64,000 nt of DNA from Wuchereria bancrofti (Eukaryota; Nematoda; Chromadorea; Rhabditida; Onchocercidae): positions 186,001 to 250,000 of the forward strand of contig SSBO01000010.1 in assembly GCA_005281725.1 (NCBI GenBank), written 5' to 3'. Shown piece by piece: positions 39,307 to 51,759 of the stretch (position 1 is its first letter; every line of letters starts with the position of its first letter). Under the pieces are notes generated by a model. It saw nothing but the letters and a program-made list of their open reading frames with translations. It was not told the origin of the DNA and searched no databases. The position numbers and the translations under genes are program-made.

Positions 39307-42300
39307 CTGTAATCATAATATACAATTACCAAAATAAGTAAACAAAAACATATTTACATAAATGATTGATTGACTTCATTAATCAATCAACTAACTATGC
39401 TATAATTTTCTAAAAATTGGAAATTTATAACAAAATTGCAATTACTTGTAAAGTATATTTGATTTATAGCAAAATTATTTGTTAATTTATTTTTTTTAAA
39501 TATTTAAAATAATGAAAACTTATTAATTTTGCATAAACATATATATGCGAAATAAATAGGTGCAGGAATTTTTTATTTTTATTCGTTCCTTTTTTTTTTT
39601 TTGAGATTATGGATTTGAAAGTAGAATTAGATTGTTTTATTTATTTTTTTTAAATTGTTTGTTTAATACAAGTTTTTTTTCTTCTTTTTTTTCGTAGCGA
39701 AGGTTAAACTTTTGTAGAAATTAAATTTTATTGAAATTTAAGATTTTTTTTTAAATTAGGAATTTTATTAAATTATAGCAATATTACAATTATTTTTTTG
39801 TTATATGAAATATGTTTAATTTATAGCAAAATTATCTGATAATTTATTTTTTTTTTAAATATTTAAAATAATGAAAAACGTATTAATAATAACTATTCGA
39901 AACATTTCTTGATGCATAATATAGATGTAAATATTACTTTATCACTTATTATCTTATCATTAATTTTTGGATGTGAATGTCAACAATTTCATAATAGATA
40001 GTCGATATGATATAATTTAGATTGAATTATTTGTAGTTATTTTTAGATAACCATAATGTGATAATAAATTAATGATTGATTAACTGATAATATTGCATCA
40101 ATTTTTTTTCTATAATATTTACTTTATTATAGGAATACTTTTTTTTATTGTTATATTAATGCTAATTACTAATTAATTGCTAATTAAAGTTGCACAAAAA
40201 AATATTATCATATACATATATGTTTATTTGATAAGTAATACTTTATTTTTTCTATACATCAATAATTTAAACTATAATATTATAACTCATATTTTCTTTT
40301 TCTTTAACTGATGCAAAATTCTTTAAACTAATTCTTATCAATGAAATGTTTTTTAAATTCGTAAAATTTATCATACATAGTCTTCTTATCATCACATATT
40401 TACTATTTTATTATTACCTTATTATAATTTTAGCAAATATTTCATATCTATTCGACTAGATATATAATACTAAAAGAAAAAAGATGAATTAAAACATTAA
40501 TTAAAATAATAGAATAAACCATAAAATATAAATTTTACATAAAAAAAAATTTTTTTTTATTTAATAAATTTCCGTATTTTTGCAAAAGAAAGAAGGAAAA
40601 AAGAAGTGTTAGATTAGATTTTACTTAAAATCAAGTCTAGACAAGAAGATCAAAGCACACAGATCAGTTAATGATGAACTAAACCGGTTGATAAAGGCGA
40701 AAAGAGGAAGAAGAAAAGAAGGAAAAGTGGTTTTCCTCTTTTCCTCATTCCGCTTTTAAACTTCTTTGCATCAATTTACCTTTTTTTTTTTTTTGGCTTA
40801 TACCTTTATTAATAGAAACTTTATTTACAACCGGATTTTACCTCTTTCCTCTTTTCCTACTTTTTCTATCCTTTTTTTTTTTTTTTTTTGGGCTTTAACT
40901 TTTGATTTATTATTGCTATATCTTTTTCCGGAAAAAAAAAAGGTTATCATTTGAATTATATTGATAATAACTTCATTTAGGTAATAATTTTTTATTTTTA
41001 ATTTATTTTTTATTTACAGTAAAATGGGAAAAAAAGTGAGAGAGGAAAGAAAAAACCAAAAAGGGATATTAGTGTTAATATTATACTAAAGTAAGTAAGT
41101 AAGGTTAATTTGTTTATTTAAATTATTGAAATTTATGATAAATAAATGTTGACGTAAATGTTATAATTTGAAATTTTTTTCTTTTTAGAAAATGTAATTT
41201 TTCTTTTTTTTTTGTTATTTTATATTTTTTATGCAAATTTTTTTTCCAAAAATTGTTTTATTTCTTTAATATTGTGCAGTGGATGAAATGAATTTGCATT
41301 TATAAAAATGAAAATTAGAAAATAATCAAAAGTTTTTGCAAAATATTGGATTAATAAAGTATTTAAGATTAAATTTGTTTATATGTTCAAACAACGTACA
41401 TTGGTGCTAATTTTAGCGAATTGTTGATTTTCAAATTTACATATTCAATAATAATCTATTATTGTTATCATTATTTTGATCTGATATTATCAGTACTGTG
41501 TATTGTTGACATTTTAATTCAAATATTGTAATTAAAATCATGATTGTAAAAAAAAAAACATATCATTATAATAATAATATTCCGCAGTAGTAATTAATAA
41601 TACCAATATAACCGTAATAATAATATAATGATAATGATAATAATACATCGATTAAAAAAGGGTTCGTTTTTTTTAAATTTTAAAAATTTGATATTAACTT
41701 TCCCCAAACTTTTATTTTATTAAAAATTTTTCTTTTCTAGAAAATTTGACCACAAATTATAGCATAAAACAGTTGAAAGTTTTTTTTAAAATAATTTTTT
41801 TTTAATTTTACAAGAAATATATGTTCTTTTATTATATTACATAAATAAATTGTACGAATTTTTCTTCATAATTTGAAAATAGTTCAAAAAGAAAAACGAA
41901 ATTTTTTTTTTTTTCTTAATAAAAATCTTTTTGCAACATATGATTCAAAAAATGATTAACAATGAGGGAAAAATTATTGGAAAGAAAAATCGGGAATGGA
42001 TTATCTAAGAGAAAACGATAAAACAAAAAAAAAAAAAGTAATAATAATTTAAAAAAGAAAAAAAAAATGATTTGCAAATATTTCGATATTCTTTTTACAA
42101 AATTATCATAATCTGATATCGTGTATAAATTAACAGCTAAATAAATATAATGCATGTTTATTATCTAAAATTAACTCATCCATTTCTGTTTAACTTTTTG
42201 TCATTTTTTTTTTTTATCTTTCTTTTAAACAGCTGTTAAAATATTTCTGGACAATTCCATTCATTTTTGCTTATCTTTTTTTTCAAATCATACATATATA

Positions 42301-43474
42301 TTATTACAGTCCTTCCTTTTTTTCTCTCTTTTTTGTTTTTTTTTTTTCAGATTAATTTTAATTTTAAATAATTTATTGGTAGGAATTAGTAAATTAATAC
42401 ATTCTATTAAATAATTGTGAATAGAAATTTTATTTTTGATAAGTAAAAAATTTTCTTTTTCTTTCATTTTTTTTTTCTATTGAATATGATAAATTGGATG
42501 AAAAATATGAGAAATTTAATCAGAAATTAATTATTTTTCCTATTTGACTTTATTAATTTGTTTTTTTAAGCTTTCATTTGTTACTTTGANATAAGTAAAA
42601 AATTTTCTTTTTCTTTCATTTTTTTTTTCTATTGAATATGATAAATTGGATGAAAAATATGAGAAATTTAATCAGAAATTAATTATTTTTCCTATTTGAC
42701 TTTATTAATTTGTTTTTTTAAGCTTTCATTTGTTACTTTGAATTATGAAAAATTTAGAGAATTTTTTTTTCTTTTTTTTTAAGCTAAACTCTTTCTAACA
42801 AAATGAATGACATCAGATTAGAATCTTCAAAAAAAAAAAAGACAAATTGTGAAATGTGACTATGTATGCTAATACGTGCAATTAGGATGATAATAATGAT
42901 AAATAATCATGATAATGCGATTATATCAACATGACATCCAAATTTACTACTAATCACTGAAATTGTTGTTTGTGATTGAATTTGATAAGCAATGCTTCCA
43001 AGTGATAACATCGAAAGTTACATCTTTTCCCTTAAATTTTTAATCATTTGCCTATCTATTTGCTTTAGTTTTTTCAATATAAAGATTGAAAGTATTCAGA
43101 GATGATAAAAAATGAAAAAAAGTGGAAATACTTTTTTGTCTTTTATCACTATCTTATCTACTGATCATTTCAACTCTAATATAAATAAAATATTAATTGT
43201 GTGAAATTTGAATTTTTTCTACCAAATTATATTCCTAACTTTTCTGGATTAAATAATGTTAATGTAATTACTTATATAATTTATTTGTCTAATAAATTTA
43301 TGTTAAAATGTTATCAATTAAACATATAATTTATCATGCAATTAATTACAAATAGAAGCAATGTGAGAATTCTAATTTATGCGAATGATTCAATAAGTTA
43401 TATAAATTTTAAATAAACGAAATTTTCAAAAAATCTTTTTCTTTTTTCACTAATTTTATTTATTTGAATTTCAG
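39307..43474. other. Non-coding AT-rich sequence upstream of the IRF2BP-like gene
   Basis: Homopolymers and AT words, with one AACCGGTT palindrome at 40682-40689. Any promoter of the downstream gene should lie here, but no TATA-box or initiator can be singled out in DNA of this composition. Confidence 0.55.
42439..42741. repeat. Exact 151-bp direct repeat split by one N (probable assembly join)
   Basis: Bases 42439-42589 and 42591-42741 match base for base, with an N at 42590 between them. As at 15733, this is best explained by unmerged overlapping contig ends. Confidence 0.85.
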
Positions 43475-43660
43475 GTCATGCATATTAGTTGAAAAATTTA
43501 GTCAGCCGAATTTAGTATTCGAATTTCAGATTATTCAAAATATCTGAAAATAAAATTTGGGCTCAAAATCAAAAATCACTGATTCATTTTCTTACTTCGT
43601 ACGGGAAATTTCCGCTTCGTATATTACTATTATTATTATTATTGTCTGCGTCGTATTTGA
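43475..43660 (+). other. Probable 5' UTR of the IRF2BP-like gene
   Basis: A good acceptor, TTGAATTTCAG, ends at 43474, 186 nt before the start codon; a second (GAATTTCAG) ends near 43528. Either could accept a spliced leader or an upstream non-coding exon. The segment contains an upstream ATG and a short ATT run, and the codon directly before the chosen ATG is an in-frame TGA. Confidence 0.4.
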
Positions 43661-46600
43661 ATGAATCCTAACGGTATGCTTGCAACAATGAATGGTGCAG
43701 CAGCTGCGGCAGCAGCTGCGGCAGCTGCTGTAGCACATAGCGGAAGTGGAGCCGGACCAAATGGTACCGTTAGCGCAAATGGTACTGGAACAGGAATAGG
43801 TGGTAATACCGGCGGAACAGCTACAACAAAAATTGCTGGACGACAACATTGCTTCCTATGCGATCTACCTCGTTGGCCATGGGCTATGTGCAATGATTAC
43901 ATGGAACCTGTTTGTCGCGGTTGTGTCAACTATGAAGGAGCTGATCGGTTTCACTTTCAAATTATTTCAAATATGTAAAATGAAATTTACAAATGGCATA
44001 ATTTTATTAATAAACTTTTTAATCATCAAAATTTCATTATTGTTTTAGCTTCATACGTAATGCATATGAAATTTGAGAATGATCAATAATCTTCAAATTA
44101 AATCAATCCTAACTTTTTACTTTTTTCAAATCTTTATTTGTTCTACATCTTCAAATACATTGGAAAGAAACTATTTATTTCAATTTATAAATAAAGAATA
44201 TTTTTTTTTGAAAATTTTAGTTAGCTTATTAAAAATTCAAAATTATTTTAATACAGCAACAATGAAAATTAATTATTATTAGTTTTTTCATTGTAACAAT
44301 TGAGTTTAGATGAAAATGAAAAAACAAAAAAAAAAAAATCAAAAACAATGAAAAAAGCTACTATTATTATTATTAATGAAAAAAAAAAAAACAAAATAAA
44401 ACTAACAAAAATTTGATGAAAAATAAAGTTTTCTTTAAATTGATTTTTTATCATAATAAAATGTATTATTTGTGCAAAAAAAAGGAATTCTTTACTTTTT
44501 ATTTTTTTTTTTATTTTTTTACTTTTTAAAATTTTTCCATCAATAATTTACAGGATAGAAAATGTAATTGAAAATGCACGTCAATTGAAACGTGTTCACG
44601 GTTTTCCAGTAGGTGAAACTTCAACAGCAATTGCTAGCCGAAATTTATCGCAGGTAGTTTTTTTTTTTTCTTTCTTCATTTTCTCAGTTTAATTTTACCT
44701 AATTTTATTCGGTTGTTTTTTTTTTCCTTTTTTTTGGAATTTTAATGAATTTTTTTTTTCTCAGACAAAAAAATTCAAAACCCAAAAATTGTTGCTATTG
44801 AATGATGAATGATTGAATTAATACTTTTTTACAAAAAAAAAAAAAAATATTTGATTGCATCTTTTTTTTTTCATTTTTTGTTTTTCATCCAGAAAGAATG
44901 TTTAATGCAAACTGGTGCCGGTCGATTTTCTCCGGCTGTAAATCGTGGTGTCAATCCGGTTACCGTACCACCACCAACACCAGTTGTACAGCATCAACAA
45001 CAACAGCAACAAGCAGTTGCTGCAGCTGCAGTTGCTGCAGCACAAGCTCAAATGCCACAATTACCGCTAAATCAATTAACTGAAGTTAGCATCAATTATT
45101 ATTAATTATTATTATTCAGTGTCTTTTTCAAAATTTTTCAGGTAATAATTGAGTTATGGTAAAAAAATAATTTTCCACTTTGAATTTTTGAATTATATCC
45201 AAGAGTAATTTGCATAAAATTTTACACTTTTAATTTAATAATTATTTTTTTCTAGGCTTTGGTACAACAGCAACGATTCATTTCTTTAGCTGGTAGGCAA
45301 CCTGGTCAATTTACAGCTGAAGATTTGCATGCTTTACAGCAATTGCAACGACCAATTCATCTTCAAAATTCTCTTATGCAACATGGTCTTCCGATAAGTA
45401 AAAATTTTATAGAAAGATTTTTTATTTATTTATTTTTTTTTTCCTCTTATAAAAATATAAATGAAACACTTATTTCAATTAAGAATTTCAATTAGGTTTT
45501 TTAAATTGATTTTAATTTATGAATACTATCATTATCATTCATTTATAATTTTTTTTTTTTTTTCGATAATTTTAGGTGTTTTTCCAAATTTGGTAACAAA
45601 TAGTGTAGCAAGTTTGCTACCACCAAATGCATCGCTTGCAGCTGCTGTTGCAGCATCTCGAAAACGTGATCATGATTCATCTGATGATATCAAACCTGAT
45701 GTATATGGAAAGGTACAACGTGGTAAGTCTTTTTTTTTTTTAAATACTTTAATTACTTTTAACTGTTTGTGTAAAAAATTTGGTCATTAAATTATTAATT
45801 TAAAAATTTTGTTAATTAATCCAAAGAATCATATATATATATACAAAACATATTCTTATTACTATTAATTTGTGGATGATAGAGAGGGAATGAAGAGAGA
45901 AGAGAAGGAAATGAATGAAAATGAGAAGGAGAAGGAATAAAGAGAAGAAAGATGATTAATTTGTAATGTCTTTTTGTAGTAGACATTATGTCCCCAAAAT
46001 TGTTCTAATTCATTCACTCATTTCATTTCATTCTTTCATTCCATTTCATTTCATTTCATTCCATTTCATTTCATTTCATTCCATTTCATTTCATTTCATT
46101 TCATTTCATTCATCTTACCTTTATGACCTCTATGAATCATTGCATATATATCAATGCAAAACTATTATCACAAATTGTAATTTCTTTTTTTGCTCTTTTT
46201 TTTCAAATTTTATCTTTTCATCTAAATTTAATGAGAATGATACTATCTATCAGGTGGTATTCATCACCGGTATATGCTCTATAATATACAGTTTATCGTT
46301 ATTATTGTATGACAGAAATGGTAGTATTGATAATGGTAATTGGTTTGTGGTGCATTAACCCCAATACAATACAGTTCACATACATACATACACACACACA
46401 AATACATACAGGATCAGGAAACCGGTTTTTAATCTTTTTGCATCTCTCATTTTTCTATTTTCATTCATTTCCCTATCATTTATCTATTCTTAAAACAGTT
46501 CAAATGACTTCAATTATCTCGTCTGTATTACATTAATGATAATCTGTTACTATTTGCAAAATTTTAAAAACGGAAACGGTATGATATTAAAAGCAAGAGA

Positions 46601-47239
46601 GAAAGAGAGAAGAGAGAGGAAGAGAGGGAGTGAGAAAGAGAGAATGAAAAAAAATATGTTAAAAAAATACTGTATAACTGAAGAAGGGGAACAAAAAAAA
46701 GAAGCATGAACTGGTGTTTTATTTGTATTTTACCTTCAATGTTATCATCCTTAATTTTTTTCCTTCCTTTCCTCTCTCTCTCTCTTTCGTTTCCTCTTTT
46801 TTTTAAGGAAGAGAAAGAGAGAGAGAGAGAGAGGTATTAGTTATTGAAAAGTTTGTTAACTTCAATTTTTCCTCTTTACTTCACAACAAATTTTCATCAT
46901 TAAAAAAGGAAGAAAATAAAGGAAATGAAGAGGAAGAGGAAAAGGATTTACATATTGTTATATTTAGAATGATAGGAGAGAGAGAGAGAGAGGGAGAGAG
47001 AGACGAGAAAAGAGAAATTGCGGAAAGTATTTCATTTTATTGTACGGATGAAAGACGGACAAGTAGACGGATGAGAAACCGGTTTTTGGTGCCATGTGAC
47101 CTGGTGGTACAAATCCGGTGATTGTAATATTTGCTACGGAACACCAAATATTTGATTATAGAGGTCGCGAACAGTAGCAAAAATTTAACATCCTATTATT
47201 ATTGCTCCCAAATAACATGAAGTAATCTCTTTGAGAAAC

Positions 47240-47271
<32 letters not shown>

Positions 47272-50200
47272 GGGGAAGAGATAGAAAGAAAGAGCCAAAA
47301 TAGGAGAGACAAATGGATGAGGGATAGGCTTTTTCTTCAAAATTATACAAAAACAATTAGATTGAAAGATTTTAATCTAAGATAGTTTCAAAAAATAATT
47401 ATTTACACTTCCTTTTTTTTCTTTTTTGTTTAAAAAGATTCAAAAAATTTTCAAATTTTTTTTTTTTTGAAAAAAGTGAAATGTTTCTTCTTTCTTTTTT
47501 TCCTCCTTCTTTATTCTATATGAATGCTTTTTCTTCGTTCATTGAAACAAATTATATATTTGTTAACATATGTGCTTCTTTTTTTCTTTTTTTGCTCAAT
47601 ATTTTACTAACTAATAACTTCAACTTCTACTTCCTTTTCTTTTTTCTTCTTCTTAAAGTATATTTTTGAAAAAGAAAAAAAAAAAACTGTGAAGATTTTG
47701 TTTATTTGCAAAATTAATTATTAATGCATTTAGCTATTAGTTATTGTTTTAACAATACATCACTTTAACCAGATAATTAATTAATTAATTAGTTAGCTAA
47801 TTATTAATTAATAACACATTTCAAAAAAAAAAAATTGTCTCAAAAACAATTTATACATTTTTTTTTTTAAATCAAATTTTATTTTTATAAGTATTTTTTA
47901 CATGAAATATATTTGAAAATACAAAGTGTGACAGTTAAATAAACAGTTAAACAGTGTCGTAACTGTTTGTACCATTCAGCTATATCTACCTTTAAAACTA
48001 GTTTTTCCACTTTTTTTTTTTTGCCTAAGGTCACATGATTCCATCTCATAGGTCTCTCTCTCTCTCTCTTTCTCTCTCCCTTCTTTATGCATTCATGTAA
48101 ATCATTTTTAAATTAGAATTAAAAATGAGCAAAAAACGTGTTCTGTATGTGTATGTGTGTGTATGTGTATGTATGTGTATGCATGTATGTATATAATATG
48201 TCAAAAGTGGGAGGGGAATAATTCGAGGTCGAAAAGTTGTTTGTACCATTCGGTAATCGTAATCGAGAAATAATCATCACCTGTCCTCAAAATATTCCAT
48301 CTGTCCTCTAAACATTCTATCTTCTTTTTACCTCTCTCTTCTTCTTTTTTTCTCTCTCTCTCTCTCTCTCTTTTTATTTACAAGCATTTAAAACTTAAAC
48401 TTCGTTCAATGACCTTTTCAAATTTGATGACACAACGACAGTCTTTGTCATCTCTCTTAAAACTTCTTCAAAGAGGTTATTGAATAGAAACAAAATGGAT
48501 CAACGAACTTCGTTCCAAAGGGCGGTATAAGACGGAGACGAAGAAAAAGAAGGAAAACAAGACAGAGATGAATGCAAAACCGGTTTTCCGTTCTTTTCAT
48601 TTGCTCCAGTTTTGAAATTTTCCGATAGGCATATATATATATGCCAGTATAATGGAAAGAAAGATGAAAAGGTTCATTTCAATAGCCAACTAGGCCAATG
48701 AACTTTTGCAAATAATCTCAGAAAATTGCGTAATTTCATCCAATCTACTATATCGCAATTATTCCTGTTTATCCCTCTCTCTCTCTCTCTTTCTTTCTCT
48801 CCCTCTCCCTCTCTCTTTCTCTTTGGTAACATTAGATAGAGATGAAATGGAATAATATCTACCATATATATATATACATTAGGGATCAAATTAAATTTTA
48901 AAAATAAGCCTGAGAAAAAAAAAAGAGCCTAGTAAGAGAGAAAAGAGAAAAATGATAATTCATTTATAAAATTCTTCTTTTTCTCTTCATTTCCATTTTA
49001 TTATTTAAACATATAAAAGTAAAATATATTCCTGAATTGCAAAAAAAAAAAAAACAAAAGATTTGTTTAAATCTTTCAGAATACATTTGATTATAGAATA
49101 TTTGAATGAAATTGATGAATTACATTCATTCCACATACACAGACATATGTAAATCAGAATGTAATAAATGTATAATATACAAAAAATAATTTCAACAAAT
49201 ATGAAAATTTGCAAACTTATATCAACTTGTTTTTTTTCATTGAAAAATAAAATTTTCAATTGTAAAATTAGACACAAATTTAATATATATAATTGTAATA
49301 TTAAGGAAATAATTAAACAAATATTTTCAAATTTTTAGGAATAAAAATTTTTCTCCTTTTATTCTCGATGAAAAAACAAATTGGAAAGAGAAGGAAATCT
49401 AAGAAAAAGAATTATAACAAAAAAAAAAAAAATATTATAATTTAAACAATTTGTATGACTAATGATTAAAATTAAAATATTATAACATTTGCAAATATTT
49501 TGTTAAATATTGTCCATAAAATTATGATTTTGTAAATATTTGCATAAAATTTGAATAGAACTGTTTAAACAACAATTTTTTTTTTTTTGTTCTTTATGAT
49601 GCGAAAAAAAAAAGTATAATTTTGTTTGTTATTTTTAGGTGATGCACAAACAACTTCAGCATCACCAACATCAACACATAGCCCAGATCATCCAAATAAT
49701 AATTCCAGTAATAGACGAAGCTTCAGTAATTCACAAAAGTAATATTTTCTCACATTTGTTTAAAATTATTTTCAAAAATATTATGCAAAAAAAAAAGAAA
49801 AAAAAGATGGAAAAATTTCATTGTAAGGAAATGAAAATATTAGTTTGAAATTAATTCAATAATTCAAATTATTTTTGTAGCATTTTTGGAAGAAAACTTC
49901 TTTCTTTTTTTTTTTCTACTTTTAATGTTTTAAATTTTAAATTTATTAAAAATATTGATAATATAGATTGATTTAAATGAATTATTTATAGCAGTGATCG
50001 AGTAGTGAAGTGCACTTTATGCCATGAACGCCTTGAAGATACTCATTTTGTGCAATGCCCTTCAGTCTCAGGACATAAATTTTGCTTCCCATGCTCACGT
50101 GAAAGCATTAAGAAACAGGGAAGTGCTCAGGTTTGTATATTTTATCTTATATTAAATAATAATTTAAAAAAAAAAATAAGCCTAGTAAATGATGGATCAT

Positions 50201-51759
50201 TAAAAGATATAGTATTGTATATTTATCTTAAATAATAATAATAAGCCTGGTAAATAAGTAAATAATGGATCATTAAAAGAGTCAGTGTTGTATATTTATC
50301 TTATATTAAGTAATAAAAAAAAAACAAGCCTAGTAAATAATGGATCATTAAAAGAGTCAGTGTTGTGTATTTATCTTATATTAAGTAATAAAAAAAAAAA
50401 ACAAGCCTAATAAATAATGGATCATTAAAAGAGTCAGTGTTGTATATTTATCTTTATATTAAATAAAAAAAAAACAAGCCTAGTAAATAATGGATCATTA
50501 AAAGAGTCAGTGTTGTATATTTATCTTATATTAAGTAATAAAAAAAAAAAAACAAGCCTAGTAAATAGTGTATCATTAAAAGATTCAGTGCTGTATATTT
50601 ATCTTATATTAAATAATAAAAAAACAAGCCTAGTAAATAGTGTATCATTAAAAGATTCAGTGTTGTATATTTATCTTATATTAAGTAATAAAAAAAAAAA
50701 AACAAGCCTAGTAAATAGTGTATCATTAAAAGATTCAGTGTTGTATATTTATCTTATATTAAATAATAAAAAAAAAAACAAGCCTAGTAAATGATGGACC
50801 ATTAAAGGAGTCAATGTTCTACACTAATTTTAAACAATAATAAAAAGAAAAGGAAATAAGCCTAGTAAATGATGCATCATTAAAAGATATACATATTTAT
50901 CTTAAATCAAAAAAAAAAATAAGCCTAGTAAATCATTAAAAGACTCAGTGTTTTATATTTATTTTAAATAATAATGATAAAAAATGACCTTTTCAACAAC
51001 TCATTTAACCTTTTCAAAATGATAAAATGATAACTTTTCAAAATGATAAAAAATGACAACTCATTTATAACCTTTTCAACCGAATTGTTCTTCGCCTCTT
51101 TCCATACCTCAATATAATCAACCTTTATTAGATTAGTTGGAAGAGAAAAATGAAAAATCATTTATAAAAATTGCATTAAAATTTTTATCATTAAAAAAAG
51201 TCTTTTTCTTTTTTTTTGAAATTCTTAATTAATTTTTACCATTTGTATTTCAGGAAGTGTACTGTCCATCAGGTGAAAAATGCCCATTAGCTGGATCACA
51301 TATGCCATGGGCATTTATGCAGGGTGAAATTGCAACTATATTGGGCGATGATTTTGAACAATTTAAAAAGGAACGAGAAGCAAATAATTCGACTACTTCG
51401 GCACTCGTACAAAATAGTACTAATCAGGTAACTAATTAAATTATTTAAAATCTAATTAAATTTTTAGGTAATTTAACATTATAATCGGATTAAACATCAA
51501 GTTATTTCCATTTTCATTTGTTTATTCTTATATTATTATTCATTCATCTTATTAGAAATTAATTAATTCCTATTTGCAAAGTATCAAAAATTAATTATTT
51601 AACAGTAATTAGTTTTAATTTTATTTTCAGACTGGAACAAATCAAAATTCAACATCTCAACAAAATTCATCACCATCAGCTACAACAAGTATCGCTTCAT
51701 CAACCGGTCAAAACGGTGCTCCATCCGTTTCCGTACCTCAACATGTCAATCTTAATTAG
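43661..51759 (+). CDS. IRF2BP: IRF2BP-family transcriptional co-regulator
   Basis: This gene encodes a predicted 469-aa nuclear protein of the interferon regulatory factor 2-binding protein family (IRF2BP1/2/L), known in animals as co-repressors with a RING. Nine exons join in frame: 43661-43947, 44554-44653, 44893-45084, 45256-45397, 45576-45722, 49639-49738, 49992-50130, 51254-51427, 51631-51759. The start follows an in-frame TGA. Residues 13-23 are an Ala run. The family zinc finger spans about 62-100 (C64, C67, C78, C85, C88), with [14 protein letters not shown] and [17 protein letters not shown]. The middle is Gln/Ala-rich, and an SRKRD motif precedes an acidic patch. The C-terminal C3HC4 RING has C330, C333, C345, H351, C354, C357, C373 and C379. 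The tail is Ser/Thr/Gln/Asn-rich. Family assignment is confident; its targets here are unknown, since interferon signalling is absent from invertebrates. Confidence 0.93.
46015..46110. repeat. (TTCAT)n / (TTCAT)nTTCCA microsatellite
   Basis: TTCAT pentamers are broken at regular intervals by CATTCCA, giving a higher-order period of about 25 bp. Confidence 0.85.
46420..48585. promoter_or_regulatory. Cluster of three AACCGGTT palindromes
   Basis: The exact 8-mer AACCGGTT occurs at 46420-46427, 47077-47084 and 48578-48585, each followed by further T. It is the classic target word of Grainyhead/CP2-type factors. At roughly 10% each of G and C, chance expectation for this 8-mer is far below one in 2 kb. 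Enhancer function is inferred. Confidence 0.35.
46773..46834. repeat. CT/GA inverted repeat
   Basis: A CCTCTCTCTCTCTCTTTCG pyrimidine arm is followed, after TTTCCTC and a T-run, by AAGGAAGAGAAAGAGAGAG. The two simple-sequence arms can pair into a long hairpin. Confidence 0.6.
50131..50975 (+). repeat. Intronic minisatellite of about 75 bp, eleven copies
   Basis: The unit reads AAGCCTAGTAAATAATGGAT, then CATTAAAAGAGTCAGTG, TTGTATATTTATCTTATATT, AAGTAATA and an A-run. Copies of AAGCCTAGTAAAT start near 50179, 50243, 50325, 50403, 50477, 50554, 50627, 50704, 50780, 50858 and 50921. The array begins at the donor of exon 7 and nearly fills that intron. A-run length varies between units. An open frame at 50510-50794 merely reflects units whose length is a multiple of three. 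Confidence 0.9.

Larger units (their letters stand above)
45723..49638 (+). other. Large intron 5 of the IRF2BP-like gene
   Basis: The 3.9-kb intron is far longer than the gene's other introns. It contains (TTCAT)n at 46015-46110, CACA/CATA at 46380-46410, and GA tracts at 46598-46640, 46977-47002 and 47240-47272. It also holds CT tracts at 48050-48080 and 48350-48372, TGTATG repeats at 48143-48195 and CT at 48775-48820. Higher-complexity patches near 46240-46360, 47040-47170 and 48200-48600 hold the AACCGGTT sites. No exon with convincing composition was found in it. Confidence 0.7.

Noticed and set aside
1..43474. tRNA genes, looked for by eye using GGTTCAA/GGTTCGA words
   Set aside because: The few GGTTCAA words (near 3370, 25520 and 27950) have no surrounding stems of a cloverleaf.
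43592..43893. Two minus-strand frames rich in Cys/Ser or Ala/Pro opposite exon 1 of the IRF2BP-like gene
   Set aside because: They are antisense shadows of the Ala-run exon; the plus strand carries the conserved zinc finger.
45966..46358. 130-codon plus-strand frame rich in Phe, His and Ser
   Set aside because: It consists mostly of TTCAT pentamer repeat inside intron 5.
50510..50794. Frame with repeated [13 protein letters not shown] units
   Set aside because: It is generated by intronic minisatellite units of 75 or 78 bp and lies between two exons of the IRF2BP-like gene.
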